64,000 bases of DNA from Herpetosiphon aurantiacus DSM 785 (GCA_000018565.1 CP000875.1:3611199-3675198); one strand, 5' to 3'. Shown: positions 24,945-34,126, numbered from the stretch's first letter. The notes: a model not told the origin generated them from the letters alone. Made by a program: numbers and translations.

Positions 24945-25940
24945 ATGCACGAAACAACACTCGTGTCACGCTCGGCGCAAGGATTGCGCTGCGAGGTCTG
25001 TCAATGGCGCTGTCTACTCGCTGATGGTGAATGGGGTCGTTGTGGTGTGCGCCAACGCCAAGATCAAACAATTACAGTTCATAACCATGGTTTAGTGTCA
25101 GCAGCCACGATTGGCCCGGTTGAGGATTATGGGTTTCGCCATTTTTTTCCTGGGGCTAGCGTGTTTGCAATTGGAGGTTGGGGCACATCGTTCCCCGCCC
25201 ATCACGATGCAGCCTATCACGCCCAAATTCCGACTGATCCTGCCAAACAACGTTCGATTGATCCGGAACGGGTGGTGGGATTTTCGCAAGAGCGCATGAC
25301 GCGTGGGATTGTTTGGGCCTATAACGAGCCAACCATGAACTTTGAGCATGTGCTGGAAACCGCCCGTTTGGCTCGTTCCACCAGCCGCATGACTGGTATG
25401 GTAACCAATGGTTATTGGTCAAAAGCGGCGCTCGATCAGCTTGCACCCTATATCGATGGCTTAATGCTAACGGTTTATGGCTTGAGTGATGCCAGTTATC
25501 AAGCATTAACCGGAGTTGAACAATGGCAAGGGATTTTTGCGGGAGCCGAGCATGCGGTCAAACGCTGGGGCTGTCATCTTGAAATTACCACGCCAATTGT
25601 CACTGGAGTGAATGATAGTAGCGCCGAAATTGAAGGTATTGCCCGCTGGATCAAACGAAAATTCAATGGCCTGATTCCATGGCGGATTATCCCAAGTCGT
25701 GATGCTGATACCAATGCTGCGACTTCGGTGCGCAAAGTAGCCCAAGGCTTGGGCTTGCCGTTTGTCTATGGAGCACAGCCCACCGAAACCACGCGTTGCC
25801 CCAAATGCGAATGGGCGGTGATCGAGCGCTTCGATGGTCAGCCACGGGTGGTTGGGGTTAACGACAGCCAGTGCGAAAACTGTGGCAGCGAAGTCTACAT
25901 TCGCTCATCATTATTCAAACGCAACAAATTAAACGACTAA
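24945..25940 (+). CDS. AmrS-like radical-SAM homologue lacking the iron-sulfur cluster cysteines
   Basis: 331 residues from ATG 24945 (GAGGAAA upstream). The N-terminus has the AmrS knuckle Cys16-x2-Cys19-x3-Cys23-x9-Cys33 (CGVRQ). The barrel follows AmrS throughout: FRHFFPGASVFAIG, WAYNEPTMNFEHVLETARLAR, VTNGYWSKAALDQLAPYIDG, EITTPIVTGVNDS. Where AmrS has GCNxxCxxC, this protein reads GTSFPAHHD: the three cluster cysteines are Thr81, Ala85 and Asp88. A C-terminal knuckle CPKC...CENC is kept. It is therefore unlikely to be a normal radical-SAM enzyme. The AMMECR1 partner follows 23 bp downstream. Confidence 0.85.
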   Translation: MHETTLVSRSAQGLRCEVCQWRCLLADGEWGRCGVRQRQDQTITVHNHGLVSAATIGPVEDYGFRHFFPGASVFAIGGWGTSFPAHHDAAYHAQIPTDPAKQRSIDPERVVGFSQERMTRGIVWAYNEPTMNFEHVLETARLARSTSRMTGMVTNGYWSKAALDQLAPYIDGLMLTVYGLSDASYQALTGVEQWQGIFAGAEHAVKRWGCHLEITTPIVTGVNDSSAEIEGIARWIKRKFNGLIPWRIIPSRDADTNAATSVRKVAQGLGLPFVYGAQPTETTRCPKCEWAVIERFDGQPRVVGVNDSQCENCGSEVYIRSSLFKRNKLND

Positions 25941-25963
25941 ATACGCAGCTAAGGAGCCTGCCA

Positions 25964-26533
25964 ATGCCCAAACAAGCAGCCCTGATTGTGCAAGATCCTT
26001 TGGTTGTGCTGGCGCGTCAAGCGGTCAATCGCTTTATTCGCCAAGGCGAGTTGCTGCCTGTGACTGAGCCATTGCCGAGCGATCAACGCCGCAGCCAAGG
26101 CGTTTATGTCAGCTTGATCAAAGCTGGGCAGTTACGTGGTTGCGTTGGCAGCGTGCAACCACAACAAGCCTCGTTAGCCAAAGAAGTGATTTATATGGCG
26201 GTTGCGGCAGCAGTGCACGACCCGCGATTTAGACCAGTGCAGCTTGATGAGCTTGATCAATTGAGCTACATCGTTGATTTAGTTGAAAACTTGGCTCTGC
26301 TGAAAAATAAAGCTGCCCATGATCCGGTGGCTGAGGGCTTGCGAGTGCAACGTGGGCGCAATCAAGGGGTCGTGCTGCCGAATACCACTGGCATTACGAC
26401 GTTTGAGCAACAACGCCAATTGGCCTATCAACGGGCCGGCCTTGAACTCACTATATCTGCAACGCTTGAACGTTTTCAGGTTAGGCGGATTATTGAGTTA
26501 TCAGGTAATTATCAGGAAACTATCAGCTTATAA
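25964..26533 (+). CDS. AMMECR1 domain protein (AmrA-like)
   Basis: 189 residues from ATG 25964 (AAGGAG 8 nt upstream). AMMECR1 signatures: GVYVSLIKAGQLRGCVGSVQP with the invariant LRGCxGS Cys60, then VIYMAVAAAVHDPRFRPVQLDELDQLSYIVDLVE and QGVVLPNTTGITTFEQQRQLAYQRAGL. The family commonly pairs with AmrS and a MEMO protein; no MEMO gene is present in this window. Molecular function of bacterial AMMECR1 proteins is not settled. Confidence 0.9.
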   Translation: MPKQAALIVQDPLVVLARQAVNRFIRQGELLPVTEPLPSDQRRSQGVYVSLIKAGQLRGCVGSVQPQQASLAKEVIYMAVAAAVHDPRFRPVQLDELDQLSYIVDLVENLALLKNKAAHDPVAEGLRVQRGRNQGVVLPNTTGITTFEQQRQLAYQRAGLELTISATLERFQVRRIIELSGNYQETISL

Positions 26534-26827
26534 CCAAGCCCTGTAATTTGCAGAAATAGCAAAGCAGCATATAATCTAGCAGCCATCACATGGATAGGAC
26601 GCACCAACATCAATTGTTGATCAGCTTGCTCGGCAAAAGTCATGGGTCTGCTATACACAAACGGCTATTGTGCGCTGCCCAAGCAATCAGCATAATTGAA
26701 CTGCGCCCAGCAAAATCACCCAAGCTAAACCTAATCGATGGCATATCACTTGCATTCCACAACGCTGTGTGAACCGAGGAATGGATTCAATTCGTTTTTG
26801 AACTTTTTATTTGAGGAGCGCCCTAGT

Positions 26828-26956
26828 ATGTTGACTATCGTGTTTTGGGCATTTATGTTGCTCTGCTGTGCTGTGGCTCCGGTCGTGATCGGCTTGCGCA
26901 GTTTTAGCGAGCCAGTCGAAGCTCAATACGAAGCAAACCAAGCCTCAAACCAATAA
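26828..26956 (+). CDS. Small single-pass membrane protein, 42 aa
   Basis: MLTIVFWAFMLLCCAVAPVVIG then LRSFSEPVEAQYEANQASNQ. One transmembrane helix and a short polar tail; GAGGAG lies 9-10 nt before ATG. It sits upstream of the glycine-operon promoter. Family unknown; supported by composition and RBS only. The preceding 290 bp (26534-26827) show nothing else I can support. Confidence 0.45.
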   Translation: MLTIVFWAFMLLCCAVAPVVIGLRSFSEPVEAQYEANQASNQ

Positions 26957-26965
26957 GTACGCAAA

Positions 26966-26994
26966 TTGACCAAATACCCACAGCGGCGTATACT
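26966..26994 (+). promoter_or_regulatory. Promoter of the glycine cleavage operon
   Basis: TTGACC (26966-26971), 17-nt spacer, TATACT (26989-26994); start near 27001, just before the riboswitch. Confidence 0.8.
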
Positions 26995-27011
26995 ACTGCT
27001 ACAACCCAATA

Positions 27012-27196
27012 TCGCTGAATGAAGGACGCGGAAGAGTATCCCCACAGGGATCGCCGACGAAGCAAATTACGGGTAGCCAACCCGTTGATGAATCTTTCAG
27101 GCTCCAACACCGTGTCTCGACAGCGCTCTGGAGAGCAAGCATTCACTTGCACCGATGGAGTAACTTGCAGCGCAAGGAATCTCTCAGGTCAATGGA
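27012..27196 (+). promoter_or_regulatory. Tandem glycine riboswitch
   Basis: Two aptamers. The first runs from GGACGCGGAAGAG through GCCGACGAAGCAAA to AATCTTTCAGGCTCC; the second from CTCTGGAGAGC through CACCGATGGAGTAA to GGAATCTCTCAGGTCAATGGACAGAG. The paired GCCGA/ACCGA-x-GAGxAA and CTTTCAGGC/CTCTCAGGT modules are the gcvT-element hallmarks. It precedes the complete glycine cleavage operon, so glycine should switch it on. Confidence 0.95.
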
Positions 27197-27197
27197 C

Positions 27198-27237
27198 AGA
27201 GATCAGGCATTTTGTATGTCGTGATCTCTTTTTTATT
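27198..27237 (+). terminator. Expression platform terminator of the glycine riboswitch
   Basis: AGAGATCA (27198-27205) pairs with TGATCTCT (27222-27229) followed by TTTTTTATTT. The 5' arm overlaps the end of aptamer 2 (GGACAGAGAT), so glycine binding would compete with termination. Confidence 0.85.
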
Positions 27238-27252
27238 TAAGCGATTTTGCTC

Positions 27253-28038
27253 ATGTGGCGTTACATTGTCTCAGCCGCCGCCGATGGCGCAACCAATATG
27301 GCGATTGATCATGCCTTGGTGCTGCATGCCAATCAATCGCCATACCCAACCCTACGAATCTATCGTTGGCAGCCTGCTTGTCTTTCAATCGGCGCATTTC
27401 AACCCTATAGCGATGTTAATGTGGCGGCTTGCCAACAAGCCCAAATCGAGATTGTGCGACGGCCAACTGGTGGTCGTGCGATTTTGCATGATGCTGAATT
27501 GACCTACTCGATCACGGCCCCCAACAGCAACCCACTGCTTGGGGGTCGGGTTTTAAAAACCTATCGCACCATCAGCCATGGATTATTGGTTGGTTTGCGC
27601 CAACTGGTAAGTACTGTCGATTGGGCTACTAGCACTAGCGATGGGCCAAAATCAGCCGCCTGCTTCGATACTCCCAGCGATTTTGAGATTACGGTAGCTG
27701 GGCGTAAATTGGTTGGTAGCGCTCAAACTCGCACGCGGGGCGCAATTTTGCAGCATGGCACGGTGCTATTGCAGGCAGATCGCCAGCAGTTGAGCCAAGT
27801 GTTGCATTTACCAACTGAGCTTGATTCAGCAGCGTTGGCCGAGCGTTTGATTGCGCTCGATGAAGCGGCCCAACGCCCCGTGAGCTTTGACGAGGCGCAA
27901 CAAGCGATTGTTGCAGGCTTTGCTACAGCTTTCAATCTCGAATTCCAACCTGATCAATTGACTGAGCAAGAGCTGGCCACAGCTGAGCGCTTGCGCCATG
28001 AACGCTATACCAACCCTGAATGGTTACAACGACGCTAA
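27253..28038 (+). CDS. Lipoyl/octanoyl protein transferase, LipM-like
   Basis: 261 residues of the BPL/LPL fold. RRPTGGRAILHD (69-80) binds the acyl or adenylate group. AACFDTPSDFEITVAGRKLVGSAQTR places Cys137 at the position of the catalytic Cys of LipM octanoyltransferases, with Lys152; ILQHGTVLL follows. This favours octanoyl-ACP:GcvH transfer over ATP-dependent lipoate ligation, though the families are close. The ATG at 27253 has no clear RBS; an in-frame TTG two codons earlier is possible. As first gene of the glycine-induced operon it would modify GcvH (29245). Confidence 0.88.
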   Translation: MWRYIVSAAADGATNMAIDHALVLHANQSPYPTLRIYRWQPACLSIGAFQPYSDVNVAACQQAQIEIVRRPTGGRAILHDAELTYSITAPNSNPLLGGRVLKTYRTISHGLLVGLRQLVSTVDWATSTSDGPKSAACFDTPSDFEITVAGRKLVGSAQTRTRGAILQHGTVLLQADRQQLSQVLHLPTELDSAALAERLIALDEAAQRPVSFDEAQQAIVAGFATAFNLEFQPDQLTEQELATAERLRHERYTNPEWLQRR

Positions 28039-28058
28039 GTGATTTACGAGGTTTTTTG

Positions 28059-29144
28059 ATGAAACAAACACCACTCAATGCACGCCATCGCGCCCTTGGA
28101 GCCAGAATGGTCGAGTTCGGCGGCTGGGACATGCCAGTCCAATATGCGGGCATCATCGCTGAACACAAGGCAACCCGCGAAGGCGCTGGCCTGTTCGATA
28201 TTAGCCATATGGCGCGATTTTGGGTCACTGGCCCCGATAGCGAACGCTTTATTCAGTTGATCGATACCTTTGATATTAGCAAAACCGCGATCGGCCAATC
28301 CGATTATGGGATTATGTGCTACGAAGATGGCGGGATTGTTGACGATATTTTCACCTATCATCTTGGCCCCGACGAATGGATGGTTGTGGCCAACGCTGGC
28401 AACGCCGAAAAAGATTGGGCTTGGCTCAATCAACATACTGCTGGCTACGACGTGGTGCTAACTGATCGCTCTCAAGAGTTGGCGATGATCGCATTGCAAG
28501 GGCCAAAAGCTGAAAGCCTGTTGGCTCCCTTGACTGATGCTGATGTGGTCAATTTGGCGTTCCATGGCATCACCAAGGCTACAGTTGAGGGCGCTGCTGG
28601 TTATATTTCGCGCACTGGCTACACTGGCGAAGATGGCTTCGAATTGTTCTTGCCTGCTGGCGAGATCGAACGAATCTGGGATCGTTTGTTGGAAGTTGGG
28701 GCTACGCCGATTGGATTGGGTGCTCGTGATAGCCTGCGTTTCGAGCCAGGTTTGGCGCTTTATGGCCATGAAATTGAGCGCGATATTAATCCTTATGAAG
28801 CCAAATTGGGCTGGGTGGTCAAGCTCGATAAAGGCCCATTCATCGGCTCAGAAGCCTTGCACGATATCAAGGCCAATGGTCCAGTCCGCACTCTAGTTGG
28901 CTTAGAAATGACTGGCCGCGGGATTGCCCGTCAAGGCTACCCGGTTGTGGCGCTCGATGGCAGTGAATTGGGCGTTGTAACGACTGGCATGCCTAGCCCA
29001 AGCTTGGGCAAAAATCTGGCCTATGCCTTGGTTAAGGCTGGTAGCCTCAAAATTGGCGCTGAAGTCGATGTGCTGATTCGCGAAAAGCCAGTGCGGGCAA
29101 CCGTAGTCAAAACGCCGTTTTACAAAGCACGCTACAAAAAATAG
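28059..29144 (+). CDS. gcvT: Glycine cleavage system T protein (aminomethyltransferase)
   Basis: Transfers the aminomethyl carbon from lipoyl-GcvH to tetrahydrofolate, releasing ammonia. 361 residues. Marks: MVEFGGWDMPVQY, GLFDISHMARF with the catalytic-region Asp, YGIMCYEDGGIVDDIFTY, SRTGYTGEDGFELFLP, LGARDSLRFEPGLALYGHEI, and C-terminal RATVVKTPFYKARYK. Start 28059 follows CGAGG; an ORF-extending GTG at 28020 would overlap lipM. Confidence 0.97.
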   Translation: MKQTPLNARHRALGARMVEFGGWDMPVQYAGIIAEHKATREGAGLFDISHMARFWVTGPDSERFIQLIDTFDISKTAIGQSDYGIMCYEDGGIVDDIFTYHLGPDEWMVVANAGNAEKDWAWLNQHTAGYDVVLTDRSQELAMIALQGPKAESLLAPLTDADVVNLAFHGITKATVEGAAGYISRTGYTGEDGFELFLPAGEIERIWDRLLEVGATPIGLGARDSLRFEPGLALYGHEIERDINPYEAKLGWVVKLDKGPFIGSEALHDIKANGPVRTLVGLEMTGRGIARQGYPVVALDGSELGVVTTGMPSPSLGKNLAYALVKAGSLKIGAEVDVLIREKPVRATVVKTPFYKARYKK

Positions 29145-29244
29145 CCTGCTGCTCTTGCATAAAAAGCCGCTTTGCTTGATAGTAGCGCCTAACAATCTAT
29201 GCTGATTGTGTGCTGTTTTGGCGTTATTGAAGGAGGACCACCGA

Positions 29245-29634
29245 ATGTCCAATGTACCACATGAATTGCTGTATACCAAAGAACACGAATGGGTGCGCAT
29301 CGACGGCAACAGTGCAGTTGTTGGCATCACCGAACACGCCCAACGCGAGCTTGGCGATGTAGTATTCGTTGAATTGCCTGATGTTGGCAAAAGCTTTGAA
29401 GTTGGCGAGCCATTTGGAACGGTCGAATCAGTCAAGGCAGTTTCGGAAATTTATGCTCCGCTCAGTGGTGAGATTACCGAAATCAACAACGAAGTCGTTG
29501 ATTCACCAGAATTGGTCAATGAAGACCCCTATGGCGAGGGCTGGTTGGCCAAATTCAGCTTTACCACTGCACCAAGTGGGTTGTTGAGTGCCGCAGAGTA
29601 CGAACGCTATATCAACGACGAAGCCAATAAGTAG
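29245..29634 (+). CDS. gcvH: Glycine cleavage system H protein
   Basis: Lipoyl carrier of the glycine cleavage complex, 129 residues. HEWVRIDGNSAVVGITEHAQRELGDVVFVELP and GTVESVKAVSEIYAP place the lipoylated lysine at Lys64. GGAGG 9 nt before ATG 29245. The LipM-like gene upstream in the same operon presumably modifies Lys64. Confidence 0.97.
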   Translation: MSNVPHELLYTKEHEWVRIDGNSAVVGITEHAQRELGDVVFVELPDVGKSFEVGEPFGTVESVKAVSEIYAPLSGEITEINNEVVDSPELVNEDPYGEGWLAKFSFTTAPSGLLSAAEYERYINDEANK

Positions 29635-29639
29635 CAATT

Positions 29640-29785
29640 CAGAAGTCAAAAATCAAAAGTCAAAATAGCCAGACCCACAAGTTATGCTATTTGACTAAAG
29701 TATTTAACGCTGAGAAATCAAAAGGTGATTGGAATAATCCTAAGGCATTTCTGCCTTTTGCCTTTTGCCTTTTGATTTCACCATA
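29640..29785. repeat. Heptanucleotide repeat block between gcvH and gcvPA
   Basis: AAGTCAAAAATCAAAAGTCA on the left and TGCCTTTTGCCTTTTGCC on the right, with inverted ends around a unique centre. Same family as 8219-8340. It lies inside the operon, so it is transcribed and could form a hairpin between gcvH and gcvPA. Confidence 0.7.
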
Positions 29786-29794
29786 AGGTGAAAC

Positions 29795-31126
29795 ATGAGC
29801 CACTACATTTCGATTACCGAGAGCGAACGCGCAGAGATGCTCAAGGCGATTGGCGTTGCCGATGTTGCCGAGCTTTTCCACGATGTTCCTGCTGATCTTC
29901 GGTTTCCAACGCTCGATCTGCCCGCCGCACTTGCTGAAGGTGAAATGGCCCGCGAATTACGCCGCTTGAGCAGCAAAAATAGCGATGTGCTGAACTATAG
30001 CTGTTTCTTGGGCGCGGGAGCCTACAACCACTTTATCCCTGCCGCAGTCGATTCGTTGTTGCGCCGCTCGGAGTTCTACACCGCCTACACGCCCTATCAG
30101 CCCGAAATTTCTCAAGGTACGTTGCAAGCAATTTTTGAATACCAATCGTTGATGTGTGGTTTGTTGCAGATGGATGCAGCCAATGCTTCGCACTACGATG
30201 GCGCAACGGCCATGGCTGAAGGCGCAATTATGGCGATCAGCGCAACTCGTAATCGGCGCAAAATTGTCGTGGCTCCTTCGGTGCATCCGCAATATCGCGG
30301 CGTGCTACGCAGTTATACCCAAGGTTTGGGCGTAACAATCACTGGCGACGAAAATCCAGCTGCCAGCGTGGCCGATGCAGCGGCTTTGGTCGATAACGAA
30401 ACTGCGGTGTTTATTGTGCAATCGCCTGATTTCTTGGGTGTGCTGCACGATTTGAAGCCTGTCGCCGAACAGATTCACGCGGCTGGCGCACTGCTGTTGA
30501 TGGTCACCAATCCGATCGCCTTGGGCTTGTTCCAAACACCAGGTATGGTTGGCGCTGATATTGCGGTGATGGAAGGCCAGCCCTTGGGGATTCCGCTGAG
30601 CTTTGGCGGGCCATATGTTGGCGTATTTAGCTGTACCGAAAAACTCTTGCGGCGCATGGCTGGGCGTTTGGTGGGCGTAACGACCGACCTCAATGGCCAA
30701 TTGGGCTATGTGTTAACCCTACAAACCCGTGAGCAACATATTCGCCGCGAAAAAGCTACCTCGAATATTTGTACCAACCAAGGCTTGATGGCCTTGGCTG
30801 CGACGATTTATACCTCGCTGATGGGCAAAACTGGCTTGCGTAAAGTGGCTGAACTTTGCTACCAACGCGCCCATTATGCTGCCAAAGCGATTGGCAATTT
30901 GGCTGGTTACGAGGTGCTTGAGCAAGGCGCTTTCTTCCATGAATTTGTGGTGCGCTGCCCACGACCTGTAGCTGAAATTACCCAAGCCTTGCATGCTCAA
31001 GGCATTATCGGCGGCTACGATTTGAGCAAGGATTACCCACACTTGGGTAATGCAATGCTGATCTGCGTTACCGAGCAAAATACCAAAAACGATATCGACC
31101 AACTTGTCGCAGTGTTGGGAGGCTAA
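29795..31126 (+). CDS. gcvPA: Glycine decarboxylase subunit 1
   Basis: Non-PLP-lysine half of the split P protein, 443 residues. Marks: [122 protein letters not shown] precedes the ATG, so the RBS is weak. It overlaps nothing, and gcvPB follows 4 bp later. Confidence 0.97.
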   Translation: MSHYISITESERAEMLKAIGVADVAELFHDVPADLRFPTLDLPAALAEGEMARELRRLSSKNSDVLNYSCFLGAGAYNHFIPAAVDSLLRRSEFYTAYTPYQPEISQGTLQAIFEYQSLMCGLLQMDAANASHYDGATAMAEGAIMAISATRNRRKIVVAPSVHPQYRGVLRSYTQGLGVTITGDENPAASVADAAALVDNETAVFIVQSPDFLGVLHDLKPVAEQIHAAGALLLMVTNPIALGLFQTPGMVGADIAVMEGQPLGIPLSFGGPYVGVFSCTEKLLRRMAGRLVGVTTDLNGQLGYVLTLQTREQHIRREKATSNICTNQGLMALAATIYTSLMGKTGLRKVAELCYQRAHYAAKAIGNLAGYEVLEQGAFFHEFVVRCPRPVAEITQALHAQGIIGGYDLSKDYPHLGNAMLICVTEQNTKNDIDQLVAVLGG

Positions 31127-31130
31127 GCCA

Positions 31131-32600
31131 ATGCATACCTACGAACCACCAATTTTTGAATTGAGCAGCCCCGGTAAAATTGGCGCAGCCCTGCCCGACG
31201 CTGGTGTGCCCGAAACCGAGTTGCCAGCCCATTTGCTGCGCGACGACGATTTAGCAGGTTTGCCCGAAATTAGCGAAACCGAGGTGGTGCGCCACTTCAC
31301 CCGCATCTCACAGCGCAACTTCTGTATCGACACGGGGATGTATCCACTTGGCTCGTGCACGATGAAATACAATCCTAAAATTCACGAAGATGCTGCACGG
31401 TTGCCTGGCTTTGCCTTTATTCACCCCTTGCAAGCCGAAGAAACCGTCCAAGGTGCTTTGCAATTGACCTATGAATTGCAAAATATCTTGGCCGAAATTT
31501 CGGGCTTTGATCAAGTTTGTTTGCAGCCAGCCGCTGGCGCTCAAGGCGAATTCGCAGGCATTTTGGTGTTCCGCGCCTATCACCTTGATCGTGGCGATGA
31601 TCAGCGTGACGAAGTGTTGTGCCCCAACTCTGCTCACGGCACGAATCCCGCGACCGCCGCGATGGTCGGTTTCAAAGTCGTCGAAATTGCTACCGATAGT
31701 CGGGGCAATGTTGATTTGGCTGATCTGCGGGCCAAAGTTGGCCCACGTACCGCTGGCTTGATGTTGACCAACCCCAATACCTTGGGCTTGTTTGATGAAA
31801 ACGTGCATGAAGTTGCCAAAATTGTGCATGAAGCTGGTGGCTTGATGTATGGCGACGGCGCAAATTTCAACGCGATTTTGGGGATTGTCAAGCCAGGCGA
31901 TGTAGGCTTTGACTTTATGCACTACAACTTGCACAAAACCTTTACCACGCCTCACGGTGGTGGTGGCCCTGGTTGTGGTGCGGTTGGCTGTAAAGAATTT
32001 TTGGCCGATTATCTGCCAGGCCCAATTGTGGCACTCAAAGAAGGCCAATATACCCGCCACACGCCAGTCAAGAGCATTGGCCGCTTGAAAGCCTTCAAGG
32101 GCAATTTTGGCATGTTTGTGCGGGCCTACACCTACATTCGCATGCTCGGCGCGGCTGGCTTGCGCTCGGTCAGCGAACACGCGGTACTCAACGCCAACTA
32201 TCTACGGGTCAATTTGGATAAAATTTATCCTGTGGCCTACGACCGCACCTGTATGCACGAAGTGGTGTTGCAAGGCAAAATCAAGGGTGCGCCAAGTGTC
32301 CATACCTTGGATATTGCCAAGCGCTTGATTGACTTTGGTTTTCACCCACCAACAGTCTATTTCCCGATCAGCGTGGCCGAATCGATTATGATCGAGCCAA
32401 CTGAAACCGAATCGAAGCGCAACATGGATGCCTTTATTGATGCCATGAAGCAAATTGCCCATGAAGCGGTTGAAAACCCAGAGCTGTTGCATGCTGCGCC
32501 AACCACCGCGCCAGTACGCCGCCTCGATGAAGCCACCGCTGCCCGCCGCCCAATTCTGAAATACGATCAAGCAGCAATCGCGGCTTTGTTAAGCAAATAA
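31131..32600 (+). CDS. gcvPB: Glycine decarboxylase subunit 2 (PLP-binding)
   Basis: PLP-bearing half of the split P protein, 489 residues from ATG 31131, whose RBS (GGGAGG) lies inside the end of gcvPA. Lys269 in [16 protein letters not shown] binds PLP. Other marks: [14 protein letters not shown]-like [76 protein letters not shown]. End of the glycine cleavage operon; no obvious terminator is left because the IS repeat begins 60 bp later. Confidence 0.97.
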   Translation: MHTYEPPIFELSSPGKIGAALPDAGVPETELPAHLLRDDDLAGLPEISETEVVRHFTRISQRNFCIDTGMYPLGSCTMKYNPKIHEDAARLPGFAFIHPLQAEETVQGALQLTYELQNILAEISGFDQVCLQPAAGAQGEFAGILVFRAYHLDRGDDQRDEVLCPNSAHGTNPATAAMVGFKVVEIATDSRGNVDLADLRAKVGPRTAGLMLTNPNTLGLFDENVHEVAKIVHEAGGLMYGDGANFNAILGIVKPGDVGFDFMHYNLHKTFTTPHGGGGPGCGAVGCKEFLADYLPGPIVALKEGQYTRHTPVKSIGRLKAFKGNFGMFVRAYTYIRMLGAAGLRSVSEHAVLNANYLRVNLDKIYPVAYDRTCMHEVVLQGKIKGAPSVHTLDIAKRLIDFGFHPPTVYFPISVAESIMIEPTETESKRNMDAFIDAMKQIAHEAVENPELLHAAPTTAPVRRLDEATAARRPILKYDQAAIAALLSK

Positions 32601-32660
32601 TCCATAGATGTTGGATCTAGGCTCTATGTAATGGTTTAGAAGTTGGCAACCGCCATTCAG

Positions 32661-32691
32661 CCCTCACCCCAACCCCTCTCCCACTGCGGCG
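32661..32691. repeat. Left half of palindromic repeat (family 1) split by IS copy 1
   Basis: CCCTCACCCCAACCCC then TCTCCCACTGCGGCG; the last 10 bp (32682-32691) are the target duplication. The right half resumes at 34003 and ends near 34083 (GGGGGTGAGGG). Confidence 0.9.
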
Positions 32692-32730
32692 TTTAAGGGC
32701 GGACAGGGACGCACACCATGGGTTCACACA

Positions 32731-32792
32731 ACGACCTCGGGTTGGTATACTGGGTGGTGACGAAACCAAACCCATCCCAAAACCGAGGTCGT
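32731..32792 (+). promoter_or_regulatory. Inverted repeat masking the transposase start
   Basis: ACGACCTCGG (32731-32740) pairs perfectly with CCGAGGTCGT (32783-32792), which holds the GAGG ribosome-binding site and ends right before ATG 32793. A transcript entering from outside would hide the site, as known for IS10/IS50 transposase mRNAs; a transcript starting inside (a TATACT lies at 32756-32761 region) would not. Confidence 0.55.
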
Positions 32793-33962
32793 ATGCCGAG
32801 TATACCAGCCCTTGCCCACTGGATCAACACCATCCTGCGCACCGCCGTGCCCACCCTCTCGCCCTGGACTGCCCGTCGGCTCACCGATTGGCTCGTCAGC
32901 ATCCTGCTCATGCCGTCCATCACCACGCGCGTCGTGGCCTGGGGCTGTGCCCTTGGACTGTCCACCGCTGCCCACGCCGCCAGTCACGAACGCCGACTGC
33001 GCCGCACCTATCGGGATTCCCAGCTGTCGTGGTCGCTCCATCGCGCCATCCTCGCCACCACCCTCCACATCGCACCCACTGAATCCGTCACCGTCATCAT
33101 CGATGAAACCACCCACACCGACCGCTGGACCCTGCTCACCGCCGCCCTCTGGTATCACGGTCGCGCCATTCCGCTTGCCTGGGTGCTCCATCCCGGCTAT
33201 ACCCGCCGCGCCACCGCCTTCTGGACCGATGTTGCCACCCTGCTGGAGCGCGTGCAGCAGGTGCTGCCCAATGCCATGTCCGTCGTCGTCGTGGCCGACC
33301 GTGCTTTTGGCTGCCCCGCCTTCACCGATCAGGTCGCGGCCTACGGCTGGGGCTGGGTCGTGCGCGTCCAAGGCCATACCCGCATCCAACTGCGGGGGCA
33401 CACCGAAACCATGATCCGCACGCTGGTCACGCGAGGCCATCGCGTGGTGCGGCGGGGCCATGCCTTCAAGAAGGCGGGCTGGCGAACGGTGACAGTGGTG
33501 GCCGCATGGGAGGCGACGTGTCACGAGCCGTTACTGCTGGTGAGCAATCTGGAGGGCATTGGGGCGATTCGGCAGGCGTATGGGCGGCGCTCTGCGATTG
33601 AGGCCCTGTTTCGCGATTGGAAAACGGCGGGCTGGCAATGGGAGGCGAGCCAGTCGCGGAGCCAGACGACGCAGGAGGCCTTGGTGCTGGGCATGGCGAT
33701 CGCGACGGTGCTGGTGCTGCTGGTCGGGACGGCGGAGGCGCAGGCGGTGCTGGCCGAACGCGGGGATCGCCCCAGCCCGCGCCGCCCATGGGCGGCACGA
33801 GAAAGTCTGTTTCGGTTGGGGCGGTATGGGGTGCTGCGCTGGCTGTGGACGGGAACGCAGCCAGCGCTGGGAGCGCGACTATCGTTGGCGGGAACGGCGC
33901 TGCACGAACGGTGGGCCACGACGGTGACGCGGGGTGGTCGGCTCGGGACGGCCATCCCCTAA
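32793..33962 (+). CDS. IS4-type DDE transposase, copy 1
   Basis: 389 residues from ATG 32793 (MPSIPALAHW). An in-frame ATG at 32718 would add 25 residues but lacks a good RBS and reads through the hairpin. DDE catalytic set: Asp in VTVIIDETTHTDR, Asp in VVVVADRAFGC, and Glu in YGRRSAIEALFRDWK, which fits the IS4 YREK signature Y-x2-R-x3-E-x6-K exactly. Intact and identical in translation to the copy at 49395. Confidence 0.93.
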   Translation: MPSIPALAHWINTILRTAVPTLSPWTARRLTDWLVSILLMPSITTRVVAWGCALGLSTAAHAASHERRLRRTYRDSQLSWSLHRAILATTLHIAPTESVTVIIDETTHTDRWTLLTAALWYHGRAIPLAWVLHPGYTRRATAFWTDVATLLERVQQVLPNAMSVVVVADRAFGCPAFTDQVAAYGWGWVVRVQGHTRIQLRGHTETMIRTLVTRGHRVVRRGHAFKKAGWRTVTVVAAWEATCHEPLLLVSNLEGIGAIRQAYGRRSAIEALFRDWKTAGWQWEASQSRSQTTQEALVLGMAIATVLVLLVGTAEAQAVLAERGDRPSPRRPWAARESLFRLGRYGVLRWLWTGTQPALGARLSLAGTALHERWATTVTRGGRLGTAIP

Positions 33963-34126
33963 CACTGATGAATACCCATTCCCCAACCTGTCCGCCCTTA
34001 AACACTGCGGCGGGAGAGGGGAGTTTCCATTTCATACTAGGGATGGTTCACCCTCGCCTCGCGTGCGGGCGAGGGGGTGAGGGGGAATTAATCACTGTCA
34101 ATCTAATGCCACATAGGATCTATTCT

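Larger units (their letters stand above)
32692..34002 (+). mobile_element. IS4-type insertion sequence, copy 1 (1311 bp)
   Basis: Perfect 16-bp terminal inverted repeats TTTAAGGGCGGACAGG / CCTGTCCGCCCTTAAA and a 10-bp target duplication CACTGCGGCG at 32682-32691 and 34003-34012. One transposase gene. Clearly GC-richer than the surrounding DNA. The same element occurs at 49294-50604 in the same orientation and the same target. Confidence 0.96.

Noticed and set aside
24655-25095. 146-residue plus-strand frame overlapping two genes
   Set aside because: Spans the end of the sulfite-oxidase-like gene and the start of the AmrS-like gene in another frame; composition not protein-like.
31308-32180. 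290-residue antisense frame in gcvPB
   Set aside because: Shadow of gcvPB; codon usage and composition follow the complementary strand.
32724-33524. 266-residue antisense frame in IS copy 1 (also 49326-50126)
   Set aside because: Low-complexity Gly/His-rich translation, a by-product of GC-rich transposase codons; no RBS.
33466-34035. Other long frames across the end of the IS (189, 175 and 144 residues)
   Set aside because: Pro/Ser- or Arg/Gly-rich shadows of the transposase gene that run into repeat DNA.
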